The position numbers and the translations under genes were made by a program. A model generated the notes under the pieces. That model saw only the letters and a list, made by a program, of their open reading frames with translations, ran no database searches and was not told the origin of the DNA. DNA of 64,000 nucleotides from Flavobacteriales bacterium (GTDB lineage: Bacteria > Bacteroidota > Bacteroidia > Flavobacteriales_F > PHOS-HE28), in assembly GCA_016716605.1 (NCBI GenBank), contig JADJWA010000001.1, positions 3,393,001 through 3,457,000 on the forward strand. The letters are read 5' to 3'. Below, piece by piece: positions 7,441 through 15,233 of the stretch; positions within the stretch are counted from its first letter, which is position 1; every line of letters begins with the position of its first letter.

Positions 7441-10400
7441 GCCTCGGGCAACAACACCAGGTATGCGACCACCTCCAGGTCGTTGATGCCGCGGAACTCG
7501 CCTTGCAGCACGTGCGTGCCGCCGGGCGTGAAGAGGCTGGCCACCGCGCGTTCGGTGCTCTTGCCCACGAGACTTTCCACACCGGCCGCCAGCAGTTTCT
7601 GGTAGTGGCTCATGTCGGCGCCATCCTTCGTGGCCTTGTCCATGCGCTTCGCGGCCATGGCATCGGGCAGGTCGCGGCCCATGGTGGTGCGCTTCAAGCG
7701 GTCCAGCAACGGCTTCACCTGCGTGTAGCCGAGCACCATGCTGCCATCATCGCCCACATGCACCAAGTAGTGCGGTGCCAGCGGGTAGCCGGGGTCAAAG
7801 GCTTCTTCGGCCTTTTCGCCCACGGCGCGCAGGCAGAAGATGACGCCCGGCGGGATGGCATCCTCGCTGGTGGTGGTAACGGCGAAGCTGCCCAAGGGCA
7901 TGCGGTCCAGTTGTTCGCGATGGTCGCGCAGGTAGCCGCCGAGGTCGATGCGGAAATCGTTCAGGGTAAGGTCGGTGATGGAGATGCCGTTGTTCAGATT
8001 CTCCAAATCGATGACGGCATCGCGCAATTGTGTGAGCTGCTTGCGGCGATACTCCAGGTCGTTCATCGGGTCGCCGCTCTGGTTGTGGATGATATTCTCC
8101 TCGCCGGTGGCGCTGATGTCCATCAAGGTCATGCGGCCGCTCACGCGCTGTTGCAGGTTGATGTATTCGTCCAGCTCCATGTTGGGCCAGAAGTTCACGA
8201 GCTGGATCTGCTTGTTGGGCGAGCCGATGCGGTCGATGCGACCGAAGCGCTGGATGATGCGCACCGGGTTCCAGTGGATGTCGTAGTTCACCAGGTAATC
8301 GCAGTCCTGCAGGTTCTGCCCTTCGCTGATGCAGTCCGTGGCGATGAGCAGGTCCAGTTCACCTTCATCTGCAAGTTGTGCAGGCCGCTCCTTGCTGCGC
8401 GGACTGAAGGCGGTGAGGATGCTGCTGAGGTCGGTGCGCAGCGTTCCCAAATTGGTCTTGTTGCCACCGGCACCGGTAACCAGCGCGGCATGGATGCCAT
8501 GCTCGCTCTGTGCCCATGTGGCCAATTGCTCATAGAGGTACTTGGCGGTATCGGCGAAGGCGGTGAAGACGATGATCTTCTTGTTGCCCTTATTTATTGG
8601 TGCGTTGAGCTTCTCGACGATGATCTTCTTGAGCTGGTCGAGCTTGTGGTCGCGATCGGGGATCACGGCAGTGGCGGCGCTCAACAGGGTATCCAGCCGG
8701 TTGCGGTCCTCCATCAACTCCTGCCGCCATTTTGTGCGGTCCACATCCTGTACCAACACCTTCACCTTGCGACCGACGAGCAAACTTTCGTAGGTAGGGT
8801 CGTCGACATCGAGGTCTTCAATGTCCAACTCCTCGATGCTCTCGTCGTGGTCGTCCAGCTTCTTCAACAACGCTTCCACGTCGTGTAACTGGCGCATGAG
8901 CGTCAGCGCGAAAGAGTTCACCGAGCTCTCCATGCGCTTCAGCAGGTTCACGCGCATGAGGTGGATCAAGCTCTCTTCCCGATCCACTTGCCGGAACATG
9001 CTGGCGCCACCGCGAATGGAGATGCTGTACTTGGCATCATAAGCGGCTTGCTTCTTCGGCAGCACGTTGCGCAACGGTGCATAAGCCGCAAGGTTCAAGC
9101 GGCGTATCTCCTTGTTCACCTCGTGTATGCTAGGGAACTCGCCGCTGATGTCCACATCGGCATAGTGGTTCATCGGCTTCAGTCGCTCGGGAAAGCGACC
9201 GGTCTCCAAGGTGCCATAGTACTTCTCGATGTGCCTGCGCGAACGCGCGATGGTGATCAGGTCCAGCAGCTTAAAGTAATCGAAGCCCAGCATATCCAGC
9301 AGCTTGGAAGGCGTGCGGTCCGCTTCAGCCAGTTCACTCCAGCGGTTGAATTGCGTTTGTGCCTTGCGCGTGGTGGTCTCCACGCTGGGTATCTGGTAGC
9401 CTTCGAGGGCGCTGTCGTTGCCTTCGGTCACAAAGGCGATCTGGTTCTTAAGGTCGGCCAAGCGGTTGTTCACCGGTGTAGCGCTCAGCATGAGCACCTT
9501 GGTCTTCACGCCGCTGCGAATGATATCACGCATCAAGCGGTCATACCGTGTTTCGTGCTCGCGGTGCGTGGCCTTGTTCCGGAAGTTGTGGCTCTCGTCG
9601 ATGACCACAAGATCGTAGTTGCCCCAGTTCACAAAGGCAAGGTCGATGTCGCCGCTTTGTCCGCCTTCCCGCCCAAGGTCGGTGTGGTTGAGCACATCGT
9701 AGTTGAAGCGGTCGGCAGCAAGGATGTTGCGCACATCGTTGCCCTTGTACAAGGTCCAGTTGTCGCGCAGGCGTTTGGGGCAAAGCACGAGCACACGGTC
9801 GTTGCGCAGCTCGTAATACTTGATGACGGCCAGCGCCTCGAAGGTCTTGCCCAAGCCCACGCTGTCGGCGATAATGCAACCACCGATGCGCTCCAACTTG
9901 TCAATGGCACCAATGGCCCCATCGCGCTGGAATTTGAACAGCTTCTTCCACACCATGGTGTTGTGGATGCCCGTGGCGCTCTTCACAATGCGCTCCTCGT
10001 CCAACTCGTCGCGCAATTCGCGGAAGAGGTTGTAGAGGATGGTGTAGTAGATGAGCGAGGGGGCTTTGTGGTCCACCAACTCTTGCAAGTGGCCTAGGAA
10101 TTCGGTCTTGGCTTTGTCGCCGTCACCGAGCCCGGTCCATAGGTCGTTGAACCACTTCTCCAGCACGTCCGACTCGGCCGCACCCTCAGTGCATTGCACC
10201 AGGCTGGTCTTCGAGGTCGGGGTTATGCCGAAGCCATCGGTGGTGAATGCGCAATCTCCGGAGATGGACAATGTGCCGTTGCCGTTGTTTCTGGCGACCA
10301 GGACACTTTGGCCCATGGGCCTGTTGGATTGGCGGATAGTCGCCTTTGCCTTTAGCCAGGTAGCGCACTCACGCGCGAGCCAACGCTGATGAAGCTTATT

Positions 10401-10625
10401 GCGCTCTGCACGGTCAGCTTCGGTGCCAAGCAACTCCAGGCCATTGCCATTGTCTTTCGGCAGGATGACACGCGCAGCTTTGAGCGCTTCGAGCTTGGCG
10501 CGTAAGTCCGCGAAGGTGAATAGGCTGAAGCCAGTGGTCGCGAGATCGAGCTCCGCGCCTTTGGTCAATGCGCTTTCCAGCGCGTCGATGACACGATCGG
10601 AACCTGTGTTGGGGATAAGGCGCAT
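7437..10625 (-). CDS. SNF2/DEAD-like helicase with PLD-like N-terminal domain
   Basis: A 1062-residue superfamily 2 ATPase. Motifs seen: Walker A ADSVGLGKT with Lys260, Walker B VIDESHNF at 341-348, motif III LSATPVNN at 380-387, a helicase C domain with ATDCISEGQNLQ and the arginine-finger motif QRFGRIDRIGS. A long insertion rich in charged residues separates the two RecA lobes. The first 140 residues look like a phospholipase-D-like fold (GSDRVIDALESAL; SGDCAFTTDGFG in the place of the usual GSSNFT.GL), but no HxK motif is visible, so this domain is probably inactive and may bind DNA. It is the first gene of the seven-gene cluster. Similar helicases act as translocases in restriction and other anti-phage systems. 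Confidence 0.9.
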   Translation of the reverse strand: MRLIPNTGSDRVIDALESALTKGAELDLATTGFSLFTFADLRAKLEALKAARVILPKDNGNGLELLGTEADRAERNKLHQRWLARECATWLKAKATIRQSNRPMGQSVLVARNNGNGTLSISGDCAFTTDGFGITPTSKTSLVQCTEGAAESDVLEKWFNDLWTGLGDGDKAKTEFLGHLQELVDHKAPSLIYYTILYNLFRELRDELDEERIVKSATGIHNTMVWKKLFKFQRDGAIGAIDKLERIGGCIIADSVGLGKTFEALAVIKYYELRNDRVLVLCPKRLRDNWTLYKGNDVRNILAADRFNYDVLNHTDLGREGGQSGDIDLAFVNWGNYDLVVIDESHNFRNKATHREHETRYDRLMRDIIRSGVKTKVLMLSATPVNNRLADLKNQIAFVTEGNDSALEGYQIPSVETTTRKAQTQFNRWSELAEADRTPSKLLDMLGFDYFKLLDLITIARSRRHIEKYYGTLETGRFPERLKPMNHYADVDISGEFPSIHEVNKEIRRLNLAAYAPLRNVLPKKQAAYDAKYSISIRGGASMFRQVDREESLIHLMRVNLLKRMESSVNSFALTLMRQLHDVEALLKKLDDHDESIEELDIEDLDVDDPTYESLLVGRKVKVLVQDVDRTKWRQELMEDRNRLDTLLSAATAVIPDRDHKLDQLKKIIVEKLNAPINKGNKKIIVFTAFADTAKYLYEQLATWAQSEHGIHAALVTGAGGNKTNLGTLRTDLSSILTAFSPRSKERPAQLADEGELDLLIATDCISEGQNLQDCDYLVNYDIHWNPVRIIQRFGRIDRIGSPNKQIQLVNFWPNMELDEYINLQQRVSGRMTLMDISATGEENIIHNQSGDPMNDLEYRRKQLTQLRDAVIDLENLNNGISITDLTLNDFRIDLGGYLRDHREQLDRMPLGSFAVTTTSEDAIPPGVIFCLRAVGEKAEEAFDPGYPLAPHYLVHVGDDGSMVLGYTQVKPLLDRLKRTTMGRDLPDAMAAKRMDKATKDGADMSHYQKLLAAGVESLVGKSTERAVASLFTPGGTHVLQGEFRGINDLEVVAYLVLLPEA

Positions 10626-10660
10626 TGTTTCAGGTTTTCAGTAGCGCGGTTCCTGCATTT

Positions 10661-10737
10661 CGCGTGAGGGATTGCAGCGGAAAGCCCGCAAGCCCGGTAT
10701 TGCGAGGAGGAACGACGAAGCAACGGGCGCAGGCTTG
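10661..10737. repeat. Intergenic repeat-like sequence
   Basis: About 77 bp upstream of the helicase cluster containing GGATTGCAGCGGAAAGCCC (10669-10687) and, about 40 bp on, CGGGCGCAGGCTTG. From memory this resembles a dispersed intergenic sequence seen in many Bacteroidota genomes, but I cannot verify it here. Parts can fold on themselves (AAGCCCG against CGGGCGCAGGCTT). It occurs once in the window. It may mark an edge of the accessory cluster. Confidence 0.3.
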
Positions 10738-10838
10738 TTGCTCTTGGGTGCGGTTCATCAGTGGCTCAAGATAGCCGCCCTGTGCTCCCCTCCGCTCTTC
10801 ACCCGGTTCCACCGGTGCGTGCATGGTGCGGCCCGCGT

Positions 10839-11081
10839 TCATTGCAACAACCGGCTCTTCTGCAAGGAGGTCTTCATGGTGCCGATCACGGCATCGGCCA
10901 CCTTGCCGTTGAGCAGCACGCGGCGGCCGATCCAGAGCAGGGCGCTTTGCAGGCCCTTGGTGCGCACCTGGTCGGTGATCACGGCATCCACGCGCTGTTT
11001 GATCGGCTTGCGGAAGCGGTCGATGTCTCCCTCCTGGCGCATGGGCCAATTGGTGCCGCAGGCGAAGACGGGCATGGGCAT
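10839..11081 (-). CDS. Doubtful small ORF of unknown function
   Basis: An 80-codon open frame in the otherwise non-coding 10626-11349 interval between the helicase gene and RNase Z. The predicted product begins MPMPVFACGTNWPM and has an amphipathic, basic composition (RFRKPIKQRVD ... LLWIGRRVLLNGK) that looks more protein-like than the overlapping frames. I recognise no family. It may be a genuine small gene, the remnant of a larger gene, or chance; longer frames overlap it in other phases. The rest of the interval (10738-10838 and 11082-11349) shows no gene that I can support. Confidence 0.25.
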   Translation of the reverse strand: MPMPVFACGTNWPMRQEGDIDRFRKPIKQRVDAVITDQVRTKGLQSALLWIGRRVLLNGKVADAVIGTMKTSLQKSRLLQ

Positions 11082-11349
11082 GCGGGGGCGGGAACGGTGT
11101 TGGGTTCAATGGCCAATGCAGGCATGGCAGCTGTAATAGGCGGTGGTGGCCGTTACGGGCTCAGAATAGCCAGCCGGCTTCAACCCGCTGCCCATTGCCG
11201 GCAGCCTTAACCCAGCCTAATTCGCCTCAAGCCTTCCGCCCACCACAAAGCGCCTTCGCGCCAACTTCCCCGCCCAGCCTGGCCAATCGGCCCCATCGCC
11301 CAAACCCAATGACAGCCAACAGCCTAGCGCCACGACATCCGGAATCGAA

Positions 11350-12285
11350 TCAGTCGGAGGCTGGTCGCTCCGGAATGGAATAGACCGCACCATCCTGGCT
11401 CGCGCGCGCTTCCGGGAAGATGAGCCTGGCCTCGGTCAGGAGCTCATCGGCGCTCTTGTACCGTGAGCTGAAATGGCCGAGCAGCAAGGCGCGCGCATGC
11501 GCCTCTTGCGCCAGGTTGGCCGCATCGGCCGCCGTGCTGTGCATGGTTTCCCTGGCCCGCTTGGCGAGCATGCGCGTGAAGGTGGCTTCGTGATAGAGCA
11601 GATCGACCCCTTCGATGTGCGGCAGCAGCTCGGGCGCATACGCCGTGTCGGAGCAGTACGCGTACCGTCGCGGAGGCGGAGGCTTACTGGTCAGTGATCC
11701 GTTCGGAACAAGCCCGCCATCGGGCAGGAGCAGGTCTTCACCGGCCTTGATCCGGCTGCGCCACACCGGTGGAATGAGCGGGAGCATGGAGCGGATCAGG
11801 GGCCGCGGTGCCGGAGACTCGGTGAATACGAATCCGGTGCAAGGGATCCGGTGGCGCAGGGCCAGGAGCGTAACGGTGACATGCTGGTCCTGCCAGGCCA
11901 CGCGGCCGCTCTCCGGAGCAAGCGCGTTGAAATGCAGCGGGTACCTCAGGAAGGTGCGGGACTCGCGCAATTGCAGATCGATGATCTCCTTCAGCGGAGC
12001 AGGCCCGTGAATGTGGAGCGCGCCGGTGCGGCCCATGAGGTGCATGCTGCTGATCAGGCCCATGAGCCCCAGGTAGTGGTCCCCATGCAGGTGGCTGATG
12101 AAGACATGGCCGATGCGGTTGAAGGGAGCACCGGCCGCCCGCAAGCGCTCCTGGGTCCCTTCACCGCAATCGATCAGGTAATGCCCGCCATGCACGATGA
12201 GGAGCTGCGAGGTGGGATAACGCCCGCGCGCGGGCAATGCCGCACCGGTGCCCAGGGTGATCACGTCGAACTGACGATGCGCCAT
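11350..12285 (-). CDS. rnz: Ribonuclease Z
   Basis: A 311-residue metallo-beta-lactamase-fold enzyme that removes 3' trailers from tRNA precursors. The zinc motif SHLHGDH is at residues 64-70 (His65, His67, Asp69, His70), preceded by the family's N-terminal LGTGAALPARGR and LIDCGEGTQERL. Further ligands are in YCSDTAYAPEL (Asp), LYHEATF and LLLGHFSSRY. Length is normal for the bacterial short form. It is monocistronic by appearance: a terminator hairpin at 12296-12317 separates it from the upstream gene. Confidence 0.97.
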   Translation of the reverse strand: MAHRQFDVITLGTGAALPARGRYPTSQLLIVHGGHYLIDCGEGTQERLRAAGAPFNRIGHVFISHLHGDHYLGLMGLISSMHLMGRTGALHIHGPAPLKEIIDLQLRESRTFLRYPLHFNALAPESGRVAWQDQHVTVTLLALRHRIPCTGFVFTESPAPRPLIRSMLPLIPPVWRSRIKAGEDLLLPDGGLVPNGSLTSKPPPPRRYAYCSDTAYAPELLPHIEGVDLLYHEATFTRMLAKRARETMHSTAADAANLAQEAHARALLLGHFSSRYKSADELLTEARLIFPEARASQDGAVYSIPERPASD

Positions 12286-12295
12286 TTGGAAACAA

Positions 12296-12317
12296 GAAGG
12301 CCCCGAACGGGGCCTTC
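12296..12317 (-). terminator. Intrinsic terminator hairpin
   Basis: A 9-10 bp perfect stem (GAAGGCCCCG / CGGGGCCTTC) with a minimal loop, lying 24 bp beyond the stop of the minus-strand sorting-domain gene and just before the rnz start. A run of T is weak on the minus strand (TTGTTTCC). Confidence 0.75.
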
Positions 12318-12341
12318 GATGAGATCAGGATCCCACGGCCC

Positions 12342-13103
12342 TCAACGGCTCACCATCATGCGTCCCGTGAAGCTGCCCGCTCCGCCTTCGACCTTGTACA
12401 GGTACACGCCTTCCTGCATGCTGCCCGCCTCGAACGCCACCCGGTTGAGGCCAGCCTTTCCGCTGGTGCGATAGCTCCAGAGCTCCTCGCCGAGCAAGGT
12501 GTACACCCGGATCCGCGCCTCTGCGGCACGGTCGAGCGTGAATTCGATGTACGTCCGCCCGCTGAAGGGATTGGGCGCGTTGCGCGCACCGCTGATCATG
12601 GCCAGCGGCACCTCGCCGATCCCGATGTTGTTGTCCTCGATGATGATGCGGTAGCCCGTGAACTCGATCGGGTAGGGCACGGCGGAACCGAAGAGCGTGA
12701 AGAAGCCGGTGACTTGCAAGGTGAGCGGGAATTCGCCGACTTGCGTCGGAATGCCCTGGATCACGCCGCAGCCCAGCACCGAGGGCAGGTAGGTGCACGT
12801 GGCCGGGGTTTGCGATGCGCAGGCAACGCTCAACCCGGGAGGCAGGCCGGTGACCCCGTCGAACGCGATGCTGTCGATGCTGACCGCCGGGAAGGTCGGG
12901 TCGATGTCCTGGGCATTGATCGGGACGATCAGGTTGAGGTCCTGGCTGTATGGCACATCGATCATTCCGTTCGCGAAATTCTCGGTGGTATCGGGCCATA
13001 CGCCGTACACGCTATCCGCATAGAGCGGATTCGGCGTGCAGGGCTGGGCCAGCAGGGTGCCTGCTGCGAATAGGAACAGTGCGGTGAGTAAAGCGTTCTT
13101 CAT
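12342..13103 (-). CDS. Secreted protein with type IX sorting domain
   Basis: A 253-residue protein with a signal peptide (residues 1-19, ending LLAQ). The C-terminal 80 residues form a Por secretion (type A) sorting domain: ARNAPNPFSGRTYIEF, then RVYTLLGEELW, then GVYLYKVEGG, and a final basic VSR. The middle contains a Cys-rich, Ig-like stretch (VTGLPPGLSV, repeated PxG segments) typical of putative Ig domains. I see no enzyme motif. Expected fate: export by Sec, translocation by the type IX system and anchoring on the outer surface. Confidence 0.85.
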   Translation of the reverse strand: MKNALLTALFLFAAGTLLAQPCTPNPLYADSVYGVWPDTTENFANGMIDVPYSQDLNLIVPINAQDIDPTFPAVSIDSIAFDGVTGLPPGLSVACASQTPATCTYLPSVLGCGVIQGIPTQVGEFPLTLQVTGFFTLFGSAVPYPIEFTGYRIIIEDNNIGIGEVPLAMISGARNAPNPFSGRTYIEFTLDRAAEARIRVYTLLGEELWSYRTSGKAGLNRVAFEAGSMQEGVYLYKVEGGAGSFTGRMMVSR

Positions 13104-13112
13104 GCGTGTGTT

Positions 13113-13484
13113 CTAATCTTTGTTCACGTCCTTCTCGATCTCTTCCATGTAGAGCAGGTCAACAGCCTCGCCAGCCGTAGGCGTGATCGAGAGCACGCTC
13201 TCGAGCTGTGAGATCTGCACCAATTTCTGCACGGGTTCCTGCAACCCGCATACCACCAGGCCCCCGTTCACGCTCTTGCAGAGCCGATTCGCCACCAGCA
13301 AGGCGCTCAGGCCGGAGGAATCGCAGTAGCGTGTGGCCGAGAGGTCGATCACCACGTTGCGAACGCCTGTCTTGTTCAGGTACACGAGCTCGCTCTTGAG
13401 TTCCGGCGCGCACGTGGTGTCCAGTTTGTCAACGTTGCTGGTCACGAGCGTGTAGCGCCCTTTGTCCTCGATGGTGAAGTTCAT
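13113..13484 (-). CDS. STAS domain protein (anti-sigma factor antagonist type)
   Basis: A 123-residue single STAS domain. The conserved phospho-acceptor region is YCDSSGLSALL (residues about 53-63), in which the Ser of DSSG is the expected target of a kinase. It ends in a charged tail (MEEIEKDVNKD). Family members are switched by phosphorylation and bind anti-sigma factors or related kinases. No partner kinase lies beside it. A perfect TATCTTTG promoter element lies 17 nt upstream of the start. The 9-bp gap to the downstream sorting-domain gene suggests read-through. Confidence 0.88.
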   Translation of the reverse strand: MNFTIEDKGRYTLVTSNVDKLDTTCAPELKSELVYLNKTGVRNVVIDLSATRYCDSSGLSALLVANRLCKSVNGGLVVCGLQEPVQKLVQISQLESVLSITPTAGEAVDLLYMEEIEKDVNKD

Positions 13485-13501
13485 GGTGAGAGGGTCTTGG
13501 C

Positions 13502-13509
13502 CAAAGATA
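13502..13509 (-). promoter_or_regulatory. Bacteroidota -7 element (TATCTTTG)
   Basis: Exact TAnnTTTG match on the minus strand, 17 nt before the STAS start codon. Confidence 0.6.
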
Positions 13510-13553
13510 GGCTGCTGTCACAAGCTGCGAAGGAAAGGATCCATCAGCCAGTT

Positions 13554-14537
13554 TCAAACAGCGCCTCGTGGGATACGTGCCGCCAGCAGGTAGAGCACGG
13601 CCATGCGGATGGCCACGCCGTTCTCCACCTGACCCAGGATGATGCTATTGGCATGGTCGGCGACCTCACTGGTGACCTCAACGCCCCGATTGATGGGCCC
13701 CGGGTGCATGATCACCACGTCCCTGCCGATCCGCTGGTAGCGCGCGAGATCGAGGCCATAGAGCATGGCGTATTCGCGCAGGCTGGGGAAATTGGCGATC
13801 CCATCGCCTCCCTGCCGCTCGAGCTGGATGCGGAGCATGTTGGCCACATCGCACCACTTCAAGGCCTTGTCCAGGTCATCCTCCAAGCGCACGCCCATCT
13901 CCTCGATGCGCTGCGGCATGAGGGTGCGCGGTCCGCAGAGCATCACCTCAGCGCCAAGCTTCTGCAAGCACAGGATGTTGCTCAATGCGACCCGGCTGTG
14001 CAGGATGTCGCCGACGATGAGCACCCGCGCTCCGCTCACCTTGCCCAGCTTCTCCCGGATGCTGTAGGCATCGAGCAGGGCCTGGGTGGGATGCTCATGC
14101 GTTCCGTCGCCTGCATTCACCACGCAAGCGTCGGTGTGCCTGGCCAGGAATATCGCCGCGCCCGGGTCGGGATGGCGCATCACCACCATGTCAACCTTCA
14201 TCGCCAGGATGTTATTCACCGTGTCGATCAAGGTCTCTCCTTTGCCCACGCTGCTGCCGCTGGAGCTGAAATTGACCACGTCGGCGCTGAGCCGCTTCTC
14301 CGCCAGCTCGAAGCTCACCCTGGTGCGGGTGCTGCTCTCGAAGAACAGGTTGGCGATGGTGATGTCGCGCAAACTGGGCACCTTCTTGATCGGACGCCCG
14401 AGCACTTCCTTGAAACCATCTGCCGTTCGGAAGATCAGCTCGATGTCCGCCGCAGTGAGGTCCTTGATCCCCAGGAGATGCTCAACGCCCAGGGTCTGGT
14501 CCTCCGCGGCGCTCAAGGGATTCGGCGCTGGGCTCAT
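13554..14537 (-). CDS. pyrB: Aspartate carbamoyltransferase catalytic subunit
   Basis: A 327-residue enzyme condensing aspartate and carbamoyl phosphate in the first committed step of pyrimidine synthesis. The carbamoyl-phosphate loop FFESSTRTRVSFE, the SxxKGE loop (SSVGKGETLIDT), HPTQALLD and the MHPGPINRGVE motif are all present. The chosen start MSPAPNPL at 14537 overlaps the pyrR stop by 4 bp (ATGA), and an upstream ATG at 14630 would run far into pyrR. No regulatory pyrI gene is seen nearby. Confidence 0.96.
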   Translation of the reverse strand: MSPAPNPLSAAEDQTLGVEHLLGIKDLTAADIELIFRTADGFKEVLGRPIKKVPSLRDITIANLFFESSTRTRVSFELAEKRLSADVVNFSSSGSSVGKGETLIDTVNNILAMKVDMVVMRHPDPGAAIFLARHTDACVVNAGDGTHEHPTQALLDAYSIREKLGKVSGARVLIVGDILHSRVALSNILCLQKLGAEVMLCGPRTLMPQRIEEMGVRLEDDLDKALKWCDVANMLRIQLERQGGDGIANFPSLREYAMLYGLDLARYQRIGRDVVIMHPGPINRGVEVTSEVADHANSIILGQVENGVAIRMAVLYLLAARIPRGAV

Positions 14538-15121
14538 GGTTCTGCAACGGTTCCGGTGGACATGATGGCGTTGGGATCGGAACTGGAGGTATGCAGGAGC
14601 ACCCGGTCCTGCCCATCCGTCTCTTTCCATTGCACGGTGACGCGCTGGTCTCCGATGCTATCGACCCAGCGGCCCACATAATCGGGCTGGATGGGCAGTT
14701 CACGGCTGAAGCGCCGATCGATCAGCACCAGCAGGCTCACGCTCGCCGGCCTGCCGAAGGCCAACAGGGCATCCAAGCCGGCACGGATCGAGCGCCCTGT
14801 GTACAGCACATCATCCACCAGCACCACGTGGCGGCCGTCCAATGCAAAGCCGATGTCGGTCTTGTTCGCTGATGCCATGGCGCCGCGCTGGCGGAAATCA
14901 TCACGATGGAAGGTGATATCCAACTCGCCATAGGCCAGTCGCCCATGGCCAAGACCGTCTCGCAGTTCCGCCCTCAAGCGCCTCGCCAGCTGCACGCCCC
15001 TGGGCTGCAGGCCGATCAGCGCAACGGATTCGTTGTCGCCCAGATCCTCGATCAGTTGATGACAGAGGCGTTTTATGGTGAGGCCGAAGGCCTTGGGCCC
15101 AAGTAAGGTTGCCGGCCGCAT
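14534..15121 (-). CDS. pyrR: Bifunctional pyr operon regulator / uracil phosphoribosyltransferase
   Basis: A 195-residue phosphoribosyltransferase-fold protein. The PRPP-binding motif VVLVDDVLYTGRS is present, preceded by YGELDITFHRDD, which is characteristic of PyrR. PyrR proteins bind pyr mRNA in Firmicutes and have uracil phosphoribosyltransferase activity; the regulatory role in Bacteroidota is less certain. The start MRPATLLG at 15121 was chosen because a TATCTTCG promoter element lies 7 nt upstream, and because longer frames would extend into the divergent chitinase gene. It is coupled to pyrB by a 4-bp overlap. Confidence 0.95.
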   Translation of the reverse strand: MRPATLLGPKAFGLTIKRLCHQLIEDLGDNESVALIGLQPRGVQLARRLRAELRDGLGHGRLAYGELDITFHRDDFRQRGAMASANKTDIGFALDGRHVVLVDDVLYTGRSIRAGLDALLAFGRPASVSLLVLIDRRFSRELPIQPDYVGRWVDSIGDQRVTVQWKETDGQDRVLLHTSSSDPNAIMSTGTVAEP

Positions 15122-15128
15122 GCGTGGC

Positions 15129-15136
15129 CGAAGATA
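15129..15136 (-). promoter_or_regulatory. Bacteroidota -7 element (TATCTTCG)
   Basis: TAnnTTYG element 7 nt before the pyrR start; supports the choice of start and implies a very short leader. Confidence 0.55.
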
Positions 15137-15233
15137 GCGGGCGCATCCAAAGGGTGCAGGATTCGGCTCAGCCATACCATGATCATGGCAGATCCGCGCC
15201 GGACCATGCATCATCCGTCCGCTAATTCGCGCC

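Noticed and set aside
7110..10097. Long plus-strand frames opposite the helicase gene
   Set aside because: They mirror a helicase with all motifs intact; the products have no recognisable domain.
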